The notes: generated by a model from the letters alone, not told the origin. A DNA stretch of 23,758 nt from Methylobacteriaceae bacterium (GCA_031272615.1 JAISTL010000236.1:1-23758), one strand, 5' to 3'; numbered from the stretch's first letter, positions 14,787 through 22,947 are shown. Program-made: numbers and translations.

Positions 14787-16376
14787 TTACTTGGTCACCT
14801 TCTTGAGGTTGTTGGATTCGGTGGACGGGCCGACGATGAAGCCCTTCACACCGGCCCGGGACGCCCACGCCTCGATGTCCTGATACAGGAAGATGAACGG
14901 CCCTTCGGCGTTCACACCCTTCTGCAACTGGTGATACATCTCGAGCCGCTTGGCGCCGTCGCGCTCCAGGCTGGAAGCCTTGGTGAGCTTGTTCATCTCG
15001 TCGGGGACAGCCCAGGCGTTGCGCCAAGCCAGAGGTTTGTCGGTGGCGTCGTCGGAATTGTCGACGTTGATGGCGAAGGTGGACGCGTTGGTTTGCGGAT
15101 CCTGATAGTCGGCGCCCCAACGGCCGATGTAAATGTCATGCTGGCGGGCACGGTATTTGGTGAGGGTCTGCTTGCTGTCGCCGGGGATGATTACCAGCTT
15201 GACGCCGCCTTTGTCGAAGGTCTGCTGGATGGCCTGGGCCACGTTCATGGTGGTGGGAGCGTTGCTGGTGTCCATGGAGACTTCGAAGCCGTCCTTGAGA
15301 CCGGCCTTTTCCAGCAGGCCCTTGGCCTTGTCGACATCGAGGGAATAGGGCGCGTCATCCAGGGCGCCCATCATGCCCTGGGGCAGGAAGTATTGCAGTT
15401 TCTTGCCGCGGTGCTTGATCAGGGTCGCCTCGATGGCGTCGTAGTCGATGAGGTACTTCATCGCCTCGCGCACTTCAGGCTTGGCGAGCGTCGCGTTCTT
15501 CTGGTTGAGGCCGAGATAGTAGACGGCGGATTTCGGGCCGGTCTCGATGGTGATGTCCTTGTTGGAGCTGATGGCGTCCAAAGCCGTGGCATCGAGATTG
15601 CGGGCGATGTCGAGGTCGCCTTTTTCCAGCATCATGCGCTGGGCGGAGATTTCCTTGATGTGCCGGTACATGACGCGCTTCAGCGGCGTCGGCTCGGCGT
15701 AGTTGTCGTTACGCTCGAGAATCAGCACCTCGTTGGCTTTCCACTGCGTGATTTTATAGGCGCCGGAACCGGCATAGTTGGTTTTCAGCCACTCATGACC
15801 GAAATCGCCGTCTTTTTCGTGTTCCAGGGCGACCTTTTTGTCAACCACGGCGGCGACCGTCGACGTCAGGCAGTTCAGCACGAAGGTCGGCGCATAGGAT
15901 TGATCCATGGTGAAGGTGAATTCCAGCGGGCCGGTCTGCTTGATGGTGTCCTTGACGTTGTCGGCGGAAATACCGAACTGGTTGATGATGAAGGCCGGCT
16001 CCTGGTTGAGAATGATGGCGCGCTGCAGCGAGAACACCACGTCCTCGGCGGTGAGCGGATTGCCGGAGGCGAATTTCTTGCCGTCGCGGATTTTGAAGGT
16101 GATGGTCTTGCCGTCGTCCGAGACCGTCCAGCTTTCCGCTACCTCGCCGTAGAGCTGGGTCGGGTCTTTCGGCGGATAGTTGATGATGCGCTCATAGCTG
16201 TTGCCGATGGCTTCACTGGCGGAGAACTCGAACACCTGTGCCGGGTCCAGGGTAATGATATCGTCGATCTGCTGACCGATGACCAGGGTATCGGCGGGGG
16301 TGTCGGCAAGGACCGGGGCCAGGGAAGCGGCCAGGGCTAGTCCGGCGACGGAGGCAAAGAGTTGAAATTTCTTCAT
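14787..16376 (-). CDS. dppA: Periplasmic peptide-binding protein of the ABC transporter (SBP family 5, DppA-like)
   Basis: 529 residues from the ATG at 16376. A Sec signal peptide covers residues 1-24 (MKKFQLFASVAGLALAAS..., predicted cut between Ala24 and Asp25). The mature protein has the family 5 signature GEVAESWTVSDDGKTITFKIRDGKKFASG and DVVFSLQRA, and GAYKITQWK. This family binds di- or oligopeptides, nickel or opines; the adjacent dipeptidase favours peptides. The frame is open further upstream to 16439, but AGGGGAT just before 16376 and the signal peptide fix the start. It is the first gene of the operon. Confidence 0.93.
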   Translation of the reverse strand: MKKFQLFASVAGLALAASLAPVLADTPADTLVIGQQIDDIITLDPAQVFEFSASEAIGNSYERIINYPPKDPTQLYGEVAESWTVSDDGKTITFKIRDGKKFASGNPLTAEDVVFSLQRAIILNQEPAFIINQFGISADNVKDTIKQTGPLEFTFTMDQSYAPTFVLNCLTSTVAAVVDKKVALEHEKDGDFGHEWLKTNYAGSGAYKITQWKANEVLILERNDNYAEPTPLKRVMYRHIKEISAQRMMLEKGDLDIARNLDATALDAISSNKDITIETGPKSAVYYLGLNQKNATLAKPEVREAMKYLIDYDAIEATLIKHRGKKLQYFLPQGMMGALDDAPYSLDVDKAKGLLEKAGLKDGFEVSMDTSNAPTTMNVAQAIQQTFDKGGVKLVIIPGDSKQTLTKYRARQHDIYIGRWGADYQDPQTNASTFAINVDNSDDATDKPLAWRNAWAVPDEMNKLTKASSLERDGAKRLEMYHQLQKGVNAEGPFIFLYQDIEAWASRAGVKGFIVGPSTESNNLKKVTK

Positions 16377-16472
16377 GAGTATCCCCTGTTGATGCGTAGT
16401 GGGTCCATAGTAACAAGAGCTTGTGATGCGGCATCCCAAAGCTCGGGAGAGCGGTTAATCTGCCAAAAGTAC

Positions 16473-16501
16473 ATTATACTTTTGTAAGGGGTCACTCTTA
16501 A
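16473..16501 (-). promoter_or_regulatory. Promoter of the dpp-type operon
   Basis: On the minus strand TTAAGA (16501-16496), a 17-bp spacer and a perfect TATAAT (16478-16473) form a sigma70-like promoter about 97 bp before the dppA start codon. A 7-bp hairpin (16465-16471 with 16477-16483) covers the -10. Confidence 0.65.
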
Positions 16502-16540
16502 GGAGGTTTTTCAAGGATGACAAGCCCAACTTAAGAGTGA
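16492..16540. promoter_or_regulatory. 11-bp inverted repeat around the dppA -35 region
   Basis: TCACTCTTAAG (16492-16502) and CTTAAGAGTGA (16530-16540) are perfect inverted arms, 27 bases apart. The promoter-proximal arm contains the -35 hexamer; the other lies upstream. The spacing of 38 bp centre to centre is near 3.5 helix turns. This looks like a regulator binding two half-sites. Confidence 0.55.
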
Positions 16541-16544
16541 GTGC

Positions 16545-16572
16545 GGTAAACGGCGGGAATTCCGGCCCGCCG
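16545..16572 (-). terminator. Probable terminator of the deaminase gene
   Basis: CGGCGGG (16551-16557) and CCCGCCG (16566-16572) form a 7-bp GC stem with an 8-base loop, read on the minus strand just after the deaminase stop codon. Only three T follow, so efficiency is uncertain. Confidence 0.5.
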
Positions 16573-16578
16573 CCCCGG

Positions 16579-17001
16579 TTATTGCTTTTGTTTGACGACA
16601 ACATTCGCTTCACGGAACATTTCCGCCGCCGTCCGGAATTCCTCTTCGGGCATGGAGGTGGTGCCGTTGCCCACCCACACTTCGGAAATGCCCGCCTGGA
16701 TCAGTGAGCGCGCGCACGAGGAACAGGGATAATGGGTCACGGCCACCAGACAGCCGTCGGTGGCGACTCCGTGCCGGGCGGCAAAGGCGATGATGTTCTG
16801 TTCGGCATGACTGGCGAACAGGTATTTGCGCGGGCGCTCGAAACGGTCGGGGGTGTCGGAGACGCCGATGGGCGGGCCGTTGAAGGCGGTGCCGCGCACG
16901 GCGTACATTTTATCCAGCAGAACCGCGCCGACCTTGGTTTCGTCCTTGCTTTTCTTCGCAACCGTGGCGGCGATGTCGAGGGCGTAATCAAACCAGTCCA
17001 C
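16579..17001 (-). CDS. dCMP deaminase-family (cytidine-deaminase fold) protein
   Basis: 140 residues from a GTG start with AGGAG eight bases upstream. The zinc site is clear: HAEQN (H65, catalytic E67) and PCSSCAR (C93, C96). Members of this family deaminate dCMP to dUMP or related nucleotides; ComEB and dCMP deaminase are relatives. The C-terminal part after the zinc site is short and specificity cannot be read from the sequence. It is separated from the upstream hydrolase by 88 bp on the same strand. Confidence 0.85.
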   Translation of the reverse strand: MDWFDYALDIAATVAKKSKDETKVGAVLLDKMYAVRGTAFNGPPIGVSDTPDRFERPRKYLFASHAEQNIIAFAARHGVATDGCLVAVTHYPCSSCARSLIQAGISEVWVGNGTTSMPEEEFRTAAEMFREANVVVKQKQ

Positions 17002-17089
17002 TGTATCTGCTCCTGTTTGGCGTTCAAAGGGGCGGCAACGCTGTTTTGTATATCATCGTTCCCTGAAGGGAAAGAGAGAATCTGTGTTG

Positions 17090-17935
17090 TCAAGGTTTAC
17101 GCGTTCCGGTGTTTGACGCCCCGAGCATCCCTTCCAGCGCCCGTTCAATCAACGCGAGGTCCTGCGGGCGTTCCAGACGATGGCTGCCGTCGGCGACGAA
17201 GGTGAGTTCGGCGGGGTCCTGGGCGCAGTGCTCGAAGAGCTCCTGCGCCGTTTGCCACGGAACACTGGTATCTTCCTTGCCCTGGATGATGTGAATCGGC
17301 GCGCCGAGAATGAGCGGCTCCCGGTATAACAGATGAGTGCGCCCGTCCTCGATGAGCGTAAGGCCGATGGTGAAGCGCGTGTCGGACTCGGGTTCCGGTA
17401 TTTCCAGCACTTTTTCGCGCAGCAGTTTTTCCTGATAGGTGGGCGGCAGGGCTTGCCACAGCAGGCGTTCGGTGAAATTCACCGCCGGGGCCAGGGTGAC
17501 GAGACCGGTAACGCGAACGGCCGGGTCCGCCCGAAGCGCTTGGGCCGCCAGCAACACCATCCAGCCGCCCAGCGACGAGCCGATGAGCAGAACATGTTTC
17601 TCGCCGGCGCTGCGGATGACGGCCAGAGCCTCCTCCAGCCAGCGGCTGATGGTGGCGTCTTCAAACCGCCCGCTGCTGTCACCGTGCCCGGAGTAATCGA
17701 AGCGCAGCAATCCGAGGCCGTTCCGTTCGGCCCAGCCGTCCAGCGCCTCGGCCTTGACGGAGTGCATGGACGAGCGGAAACCGTGGAACCACACAACAAG
17801 GGGGGCGTTTTCAGCATTCGCTTTTCGCGCCGGGCGCTGAATCACGGCGATATGCCGGGTTTGGCTTCCCGTCCCGATGGTGAGCGTGAAGGAGCGGAGC
17901 GGGGCCGGTGGGGTCTCGAGGGTCACGATGCGCAT
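17090..17935 (-). CDS. Alpha/beta hydrolase (ABHD10-like)
   Basis: 281 residues. The fold is clear from WFHGFRSSM (oxyanion region), the nucleophile elbow GSSLGG (S121), GKEDTSVP (acid D222) and GSHRLERPQDL (H252). The pattern LLRFDYSGHGDSSGRFEDATISRW resembles the ABHD10/palmitoyl-protein thioesterase-like branch, so a thioesterase or esterase is likely; substrate unknown. CAGGAG touches the ATG at 17935, which is too close for good initiation; a GTG three codons later (17926) has ideal spacing and may be the true start. Confidence 0.85.
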   Translation of the reverse strand: MRIVTLETPPAPLRSFTLTIGTGSQTRHIAVIQRPARKANAENAPLVVWFHGFRSSMHSVKAEALDGWAERNGLGLLRFDYSGHGDSSGRFEDATISRWLEEALAVIRSAGEKHVLLIGSSLGGWMVLLAAQALRADPAVRVTGLVTLAPAVNFTERLLWQALPPTYQEKLLREKVLEIPEPESDTRFTIGLTLIEDGRTHLLYREPLILGAPIHIIQGKEDTSVPWQTAQELFEHCAQDPAELTFVADGSHRLERPQDLALIERALEGMLGASNTGTRKP

Positions 17936-18074
17936 CTCCTGAAGGTTTTTGACGAATGGTAAGGTTTAATTCAAAAAACGGTGATATTGCTTTCCGCAAC
18001 GGGATTCAACCGCAAAACAACGGGCCGGAGTTTGGAACCGCGGACCATGAGGGTCCGCCGGACGGTCGCGATGC

Positions 18075-19337
18075 ATGAAGGACATGATGGCACTTGAGAC
18101 AACCGCACAATCGTTTTCTCTCCCGCCGGTGATTCCGGACGGGCCGTCGCTGGCCGGCAAAACCGTTTTGCAGATTATTCCCGAGCTGGAGGCGGGTGGT
18201 GCGGAACGCACAACCGTGGATATCGCAGAGGCGTTGGCGCAACAGGGCGCCTGTGCTCTGGTGGCCAGCGAGGGCGGGCGCCTGGTCGGAGAGTTGCAGG
18301 CGCGGGGCGGCTCGTGGATTCCGTTTCCGGCGGCGACGAAAAACCCGTTCCGCATGGTGTATAACATCCGCAAACTGGTACAGATTTGCCAGAGAGAGCG
18401 GGTCGATCTGCTGCACGCCCGCTCACGCGCTCCGGCATGGGTGGCGCTGGCGGCGGCCCGGTTGTTGCATATTCCCTTCATCACCACCTACCACGGCAGT
18501 TATTCGGCCGGTTCATCCATAAAAAACCTCTATAATTCCGTCATGGCCCGGGGAGATGTGGTCATCGCCAATTCCCGATATACGGCGGATCTGATCCGCA
18601 AGGCCCACCCCGCCTCCGGCAACAGAATCGCGGTGATTTACCGCGGAACCGATCTCTCCGAGTTTTCTCTCGAAAAGGTCGGGTCTGAGCGGATTGACGC
18701 CGTGCGCAAGGCGTGGGGCGTCTCTTTGGGAGAGCGCGTGGTGCTGCTGGCGGCGCGACTCACCGGCTGGAAGGGGCAGAAGGTGTTGATCGAGGCGGCG
18801 GCCCAGCTGAAAAACAAGCCGTGGCTCGGCAATATCGTGTTTGTTCTGGCGGGGGACGCCCAAGGGCGTTCGGGGTATGTGAAAGAGCTGGAAAAACTGA
18901 TTGTGAATCGCGGTTTGCGCGGAACCGTGCGGCTGGTCGGGCATTGTGCGGACATGCCGGCGGCGTTTCTGGCGTCGGCGGCGGTTGTGGTGCCGTCCAC
19001 CGAACCGGAGGCCTTCGGGCGCTCCGCCGTGGAGGCGCAGGCGCTGGGCATCCCGGTGGTTGTCAGCGATTTGGGGGCGGTGCCCGAAACCGTTCTGGCG
19101 CCGCCCGACGTGCCGCGGGAGCAGCGCACCGGCTGGCGGGTTCCGGCGGGGGATGCCGGAGCGCTGGCGGACGTGCTGGTGGAGGTGTTGTCGCTGCAGG
19201 CCAGCGCCGCTTCGGCCCTTTCCCAGCGGGCGCGGCTGCATGTGGAACAGCATTTCTCGCTGCGCGGGATGGTCGAGCAAACAATAAATGTTTATGAAAG
19301 GGTATTAATTTCGCCGGAAATGCGTAGAACCAGTTGA
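18075..19337 (+). CDS. GT4-family glycosyltransferase
   Basis: 420 residues. The N-terminal domain starts with LQIIPELEAGGAERTTVDIAEAL, a donor-side motif typical of GT4 enzymes, and includes HARSRAPAW and TTYHGSY. The C-terminal domain has LLAARLTGWKGQKVLIEA and the E-x7-E motif EPEAFGRSAVEAQALGIPVV (about 310-329) that contacts the nucleotide sugar. It is a cytoplasmic, membrane-associated type of enzyme likely working on LPS or other surface glycans, but donor and acceptor are unknown. The first ATG has no ribosome-binding site; AAGGA at about 18078-18082 suits ATG at 18087, giving a protein four residues shorter. No clear promoter was found in 17936-18074. Confidence 0.88.
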   Translation: MKDMMALETTAQSFSLPPVIPDGPSLAGKTVLQIIPELEAGGAERTTVDIAEALAQQGACALVASEGGRLVGELQARGGSWIPFPAATKNPFRMVYNIRKLVQICQRERVDLLHARSRAPAWVALAAARLLHIPFITTYHGSYSAGSSIKNLYNSVMARGDVVIANSRYTADLIRKAHPASGNRIAVIYRGTDLSEFSLEKVGSERIDAVRKAWGVSLGERVVLLAARLTGWKGQKVLIEAAAQLKNKPWLGNIVFVLAGDAQGRSGYVKELEKLIVNRGLRGTVRLVGHCADMPAAFLASAAVVVPSTEPEAFGRSAVEAQALGIPVVVSDLGAVPETVLAPPDVPREQRTGWRVPAGDAGALADVLVEVLSLQASAASALSQRARLHVEQHFSLRGMVEQTINVYERVLISPEMRRTS

Positions 19338-19361
19338 CACTAATGGAAAAAATGCTTCATT
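19334..19361 (+). promoter_or_regulatory. Candidate promoter for infC
   Basis: A perfect TTGACA (19334-19339) overlaps the stop codon of the glycosyltransferase. At 16 bp the -10 candidate is TTCATT, which is weak. It lies about 80 bp before the infC start. Confidence 0.35.
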
Positions 19362-19439
19362 CTGAATCGAGCGCAACAGAAGAAGGGTTGATTCCCGAAA
19401 TGCGTTGAGACGATCAATCAAGAGAAAAGGAGAAGAACC

Positions 19440-19982
19440 ATTCGCCGACCCATGAGAACTACACCGGTTCCCCAGAAGGAGGGACCTCGTGCGAATCGCG
19501 ATATCCGCGGCGTTCGCGAAGTTCAGCTCATTGATCAGGACGGCCAGAATCGGGGGGTTATGGCGTTTTTCGATGCGCTTGCCCTGGCCGAGGAAGCCGG
19601 GCTGGACCTGGTGGAAATCGCGCCCAATGCCGTGCCGCCCGTATGCAAAATTCTCGATTACGGGAAGCACCGGTTCAGCGAGCAGAAAAAGGCCGCTGAA
19701 GCGCGCAAGAAGCAGAAAACCGTCGATATCAAGGAAATCAAGCTGCGTCCCGGTATCGATGACCATGATTATGAAGTGAAAAAGAAAGCCATGCTGCGGT
19801 TCCTCGGCGACGGCGACAAGGTCAAGGTGACCTTGCGGTTTCGCGGACGCGAGATTGCCCACCAAGAGCTGGGCATGAAAATCCTGAGTCGCGTCAAGGA
19901 GGAGACAGTGGATATCGCCAAGGTGGAGAGCGAGCCGACTCTGGAAGGCAAGCAGATGACGATGGTTCTGGCCCCGAAATAG
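19440..19982 (+). CDS. infC: Translation initiation factor IF-3
   Basis: 180 residues starting at the ATT at 19440. IF-3 binds the 30S subunit, prevents premature 50S joining and proofreads the start codon. The N-terminal domain carries [25 protein letters not shown], and the C-terminal domain [41 protein letters not shown]. The ATT start is favoured because AGGAG lies seven bases before it, the added residues (Ile-read-as-Met, Arg, Arg, Pro) fit the MRRP start of alphaproteobacterial IF-3, and the in-frame ATG at 19452 has no ribosome-binding site at a usable distance. An AUU start is the basis of IF-3 autoregulation in E. coli. rpmI and rplT, its usual neighbours, do not follow. Confidence 0.93.
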   Translation: MRRPMRTTPVPQKEGPRANRDIRGVREVQLIDQDGQNRGVMAFFDALALAEEAGLDLVEIAPNAVPPVCKILDYGKHRFSEQKKAAEARKKQKTVDIKEIKLRPGIDDHDYEVKKKAMLRFLGDGDKVKVTLRFRGREIAHQELGMKILSRVKEETVDIAKVESEPTLEGKQMTMVLAPK

Positions 19983-20002
19983 CAACTGGATAAAGGAATG
20001 TG

Positions 20003-20740
20003 ATGTCCCGGTCCCTGATTCTGATTCCGGCGCGCCTTGCCTCGACGCGCCTGCCCAACAAGCCGTTGGCCGATATCCACGGTGAGGCGATGATTGTTCA
20101 TGTGTGGAGACGCGCCAGGGAGGCCGGCATCGGCCCGGTGGTGGTGGCCGCCGATTCACGGGAGATTGTCGACGCCGTCAAGGCCGCCGGCGGCGAAGCG
20201 GTGCTGACCGACCCGAACCACCCTTCCGGGTCGGACCGTATCTTCGAGGCGCTGCAAACTGTTGACGCCGCCGGGCAGTATGAGTTCATCATCAACGTGC
20301 AGGGCGATTTGCCGACCATAGACCCGAGAATCGTGGCTGTGTCGGTGATGCCGCTGCAACTCGATTCGAGGGTGGATATCGCCACTCTCGGGGTCGAAAT
20401 CACCCGCAAGGAAGACCGCACCAACCCCAACGTGGTGAAAATCGTCGGCACGGAAATCGTGCCGCGGCACCTGAGGGCGTTCTATTTCACCCGGGCCACC
20501 GCGCCCTGGGGCGACGGGCCGCTCTATCACCATATCGGCCTCTACGCCTATCGCCGCGAGGCTTTGGAACGGTTCGTCCATCTGCCGCCGTCGCCGCTGG
20601 AGAAACGCGAACGTCTGGAACAGCTGCGGGCGCTGGAAGCGGGCATGCGCATCGACGCGCGGATTGTCGATGATGTGCCGCTCGGGGTCGATACCGCCGA
20701 CGACCTGGAACGTGCCCGCGAACTGCTGGCGCCGCGGTGA
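20003..20740 (+). CDS. kdsB: 3-deoxy-manno-octulosonate cytidylyltransferase (CMP-Kdo synthetase)
   Basis: 245 residues. It activates Kdo with CTP to CMP-Kdo for the LPS inner core. The N-terminal [20 protein letters not shown] is the nucleotide-binding signature; [24 protein letters not shown] and [36 protein letters not shown] are family motifs. AAAGGA lies five bases before the ATG at 20003; a GTG three bases earlier is less likely. It follows infC by 20 bp, and a strong terminator lies 50 bp after the stop codon. With the glycosyltransferase upstream it suggests an envelope-glycan context. Confidence 0.95.
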   Translation: MSRSLILIPARLASTRLPNKPLADIHGEAMIVHVWRRAREAGIGPVVVAADSREIVDAVKAAGGEAVLTDPNHPSGSDRIFEALQTVDAAGQYEFIINVQGDLPTIDPRIVAVSVMPLQLDSRVDIATLGVEITRKEDRTNPNVVKIVGTEIVPRHLRAFYFTRATAPWGDGPLYHHIGLYAYRREALERFVHLPPSPLEKRERLEQLRALEAGMRIDARIVDDVPLGVDTADDLERARELLAPR

Positions 20741-20790
20741 TCCCATCCGGTAAAATCCGGTTTGCAAATCCCGGCGGATTTCAGTAATAC

Positions 20791-20822
20791 CACCGCTCGT
20801 TGCGTGACGGGCGGTGTTTTTT
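20791..20822 (+). terminator. Rho-independent terminator between kdsB and pheA
   Basis: A 9-bp stem (20791-20799 with 20808-20816, one G-T pair) with an 8-base loop is followed by six T. It lies only 40 bases before the pheA start codon. An additional pairing option, AAATCCG with CGGATTT, is just upstream. Confidence 0.8.
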
Positions 20823-20862
20823 GCCGGTGGGGATGTCGCGCCGGAAGCGGGAGTTGAAAAGA

Positions 20863-21720
20863 ATGACGGAAAAAGTGATTGCATTCCAGGGGGAGATGGG
20901 GGCCAACTCCCATATCGCCTGCCGGGACGTTTATCCGGATTGGACGCCGCTGCCCTGCGCGACCTTCGAGGATGCTTTTTTCGCCGTCGCCGAGGGGCAG
21001 GCGGAACTCGCCATGATTCCCATCGAGAACTCCCTGGCCGGCCGGGTGGCCGACATCCATGTGCTGCTGCCGACCTCCGGGCTCTACATCATCGGCGAAT
21101 ACTTCCTGCCGGTGCACTTTCAGCTGATGGGCATCGACAGCGCCCATCTCGGCACGGTCAAGGATGTCTACTCCCATATCCACGCCCTCGGGCAGTGCCG
21201 CAAAATCATCCGCAAGCTCGGCCTCAACGCCCATGTCGCCGGCGACACCGCCGGGGCGGCGCGGGAAATCGCCCAGTGGGGGGACCCGACCAAGGCGGCG
21301 CTGGCGCCGAAACTGGCGGCGTCGGTTTATGGCCTCAAGATTTTGGCCGAGGATGTGGAAGACGCCTCCCACAACACCACACGGTTCGTCATGCTGTCCA
21401 AGAACCCGCAATGGCCGCCCTTGGACAACGGGCCGATCGTCACCAGTTTCATCTTCCGGGTCCGCAACCTGCCGGCGGCGCTTTACAAGGCGCTGGGCGG
21501 TTTTGCCACCAACGGCATCAACATGACCAAGCTGGAAAGCTACATGCTGGGCGGGCAGTTCACCGCCACCCAGTTTTACGCCGAGGTGGACGGGCATCCG
21601 GAACAGCCGGCCGTCAAGCGCGCGTTGGATGAACTCTCGTTCTTTTCCAAGGAAATGAGCATTCTCGGCGTTTACCGGGAAAGCCCGTTCCGCAAGACGG
21701 TGCGCGCCCCGGCGGAATAG
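20863..21720 (+). CDS. pheA: Prephenate dehydratase
   Basis: 285 residues from the ATG at 20863. It converts prephenate to phenylpyruvate on the phenylalanine branch. The N-terminal catalytic domain includes VIAFQGEMGANSH, IPIENSLAGRVADIH and the catalytic Thr in NTTRFVML. A C-terminal ACT domain (about 195-275; SFIFRVRNLPAALYKALGGFATNGINMTKLESYM) provides phenylalanine feedback. The chorismate mutase domain of the E. coli fusion is absent, as in other monofunctional forms. GGAG is nine bases upstream. The frame is open further upstream to 20800, but that part crosses a terminator and lacks similarity. No promoter is obvious between the terminator and the gene. Confidence 0.95.
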   Translation: MTEKVIAFQGEMGANSHIACRDVYPDWTPLPCATFEDAFFAVAEGQAELAMIPIENSLAGRVADIHVLLPTSGLYIIGEYFLPVHFQLMGIDSAHLGTVKDVYSHIHALGQCRKIIRKLGLNAHVAGDTAGAAREIAQWGDPTKAALAPKLAASVYGLKILAEDVEDASHNTTRFVMLSKNPQWPPLDNGPIVTSFIFRVRNLPAALYKALGGFATNGINMTKLESYMLGGQFTATQFYAEVDGHPEQPAVKRALDELSFFSKEMSILGVYRESPFRKTVRAPAE

Positions 21721-21799
21721 CGGCGCATGTCGCGGGTCATAAGGCACAGTTGGAAAAGCGCGGCGGGATGAGCCCTTCGCAGCCGCCGCCGCTGCGCGC

Positions 21800-22702
21800 T
21801 CACTTTCCGGCGATGAAGGCGCGGATCAGGTGGTGGGCAATAGCCACCGATGGCGGGCCGGAGAGGCCAGGAAGTTCGCGGTTCAGCAGTTTTCCAGCCT
21901 CCTCGCGGCTGAACCAGCGCACGGAGACCAGTTCGTCATCGTGGCGCTGGATGGTGTTGCTCACCGCCTCGGCAAAACAGCCGATCATGATCTGGTTGGG
22001 GTTCGGCCACGGCTGGCTGGCGAAATAACTGACGGACTCCACGTCTATCCCCGATTCCTCCCACACCTCGCGGCGCACCGCCGCCTCGATGGTTTCCCCG
22101 CTTTCGAGGAAGCCGGCGAGGCAGGAATAACGCCCGGTTTCAAAACTGCGGTTGGAGCCGAGAAGGCAGGCGTCGCCGCGCTTGACCAGCATGATCACTA
22201 CCGGGTCGACCCGCGGAAAATACTGGAGGCGGCAGGCCGGGCAATCCCGCCGGTAGCCGCCGTTCTGCGGGTCAAGCGGGGTCGCGCAGGCCGGGCAGAA
22301 GCGGGTGGAGGCGTGCCAGCGCTCCAGGGCGCGGGCCAGGCCGACTAGGGTGTATTCCTCGGGCGGCAGAAAGGCGTCGATGGCCGCCTTGCGGATGGGA
22401 ATGGCGCGGATATCGCCCGCAGCCTTGAAGGGGGCGAGCGCCGGCGTATCAAAACCGGAGGCAAAAACCGGGAAAGTCTTGTAGACCCCCAGAAAAATGT
22501 CGGGCGGGGGGCCGTTCGGTTCGAGTTGCCGCAAAACGGCGGCAGGAAACAGGGCGGTGGGTGTTTCGCGGAAGTCGAACACCGGGTCGCCGTTTTCAAA
22601 CAGCAGAATGCGCGCGTCGGGGTTTTGCCAGGCGGCGGAAACGGCGGCGCCGTCCCGGGCGTCGGCGCGCCGGTCAAGACAATCCGAAATATATCCGAGC
22701 AT
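21800..22702 (-). CDS. nudC: NAD(+)/NADH diphosphatase, Nudix family
   Basis: 300 residues from the ATG at 22702. The enzyme cleaves NADH (and NAD caps on RNA) to NMNH and AMP. A zinc ribbon is present (C136, C139, C154, C157), followed by the Nudix box G197-x5-E...REVWEESGI (211-219). The family tag after the box, usually SQPWPFP, reads SQPWPNPNQIM (229-239), a change of Phe to Asn in the specificity loop that still fits the alphaproteobacterial branch. An upstream GTG at 22786 keeps the frame open, but it lies before the candidate promoter. The gene converges on pheA with 79 bp between; that gap holds a GC-rich possible hairpin near 21760-21792 and no gene. Confidence 0.9.
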   Translation of the reverse strand: MLGYISDCLDRRADARDGAAVSAAWQNPDARILLFENGDPVFDFRETPTALFPAAVLRQLEPNGPPPDIFLGVYKTFPVFASGFDTPALAPFKAAGDIRAIPIRKAAIDAFLPPEEYTLVGLARALERWHASTRFCPACATPLDPQNGGYRRDCPACRLQYFPRVDPVVIMLVKRGDACLLGSNRSFETGRYSCLAGFLESGETIEAAVRREVWEESGIDVESVSYFASQPWPNPNQIMIGCFAEAVSNTIQRHDDELVSVRWFSREEAGKLLNRELPGLSGPPSVAIAHHLIRAFIAGK

Positions 22703-22760
22703 CGTGATGGGGGTTCCGTTGCAGAAGGGGAAGGAATGAGGAAAGACTGCGAGTCGCGCA

Positions 22761-22790
22761 CTTATACAACCGGAAAACGGCCGCACGCAA
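22761..22790 (-). promoter_or_regulatory. Candidate nudC promoter
   Basis: TTGCGT (22790-22785), 18-bp spacer, TATAAG (22766-22761) on the minus strand. This places transcription start near 22754 and supports translation from 22702. Confidence 0.5.
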
Positions 22791-22817
22791 ATTTAATCTT
22801 TTTTTAGCGTTGCCGGC

Positions 22818-22848
22818 TTGCGTTTCCCGGTTTGAACCGTCATATAAG
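22818..22848 (+). promoter_or_regulatory. Candidate promoter of the 4.5S RNA gene
   Basis: TTGCGT (22818-22823), 19-bp spacer and TATAAG (22843-22848) precede the RNA by a few bases. The hexamers are identical to those of the divergent nudC candidate. Confidence 0.5.
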
Positions 22849-22851
22849 GGC

Positions 22852-22947
22852 GGGAGGTCGGCGGAGGACGTGTCACTCGCCAACCGGGTCAGGTCCGGAA
22901 GGAAGCAGCCCTAACGAGAACGAGCGGGTCTCCGTCCGGCCTCTCCT
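22852..22947 (+). ncRNA. ffs: 4.5S (small SRP) RNA
   Basis: The conserved apical part is unmistakable: GGTCAGGTCCGGAAGGAAGC (from about 22888) with the GGAA tetraloop and internal loop that bind Ffh. The ends pair (GAGGTCGG near 22854 with CCGGCCTC near 22937), closing one long hairpin. The RNA forms the signal recognition particle with Ffh for co-translational membrane targeting. Ends are set by the pairing and may be off by a few bases. It sits 91 bp before dnaX, a common alphaproteobacterial order. Confidence 0.93.

Noticed and set aside
14628..16340. A 570-codon plus-strand open frame
   Set aside because: It is antisense to dppA and the start of dppB; the minus-strand product has a signal peptide and family motifs.
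22703..22786. Upstream N-terminal extension of nudC
   Set aside because: It overlaps the candidate promoter and has no ribosome-binding site; similarity begins near the ATG at 22702.
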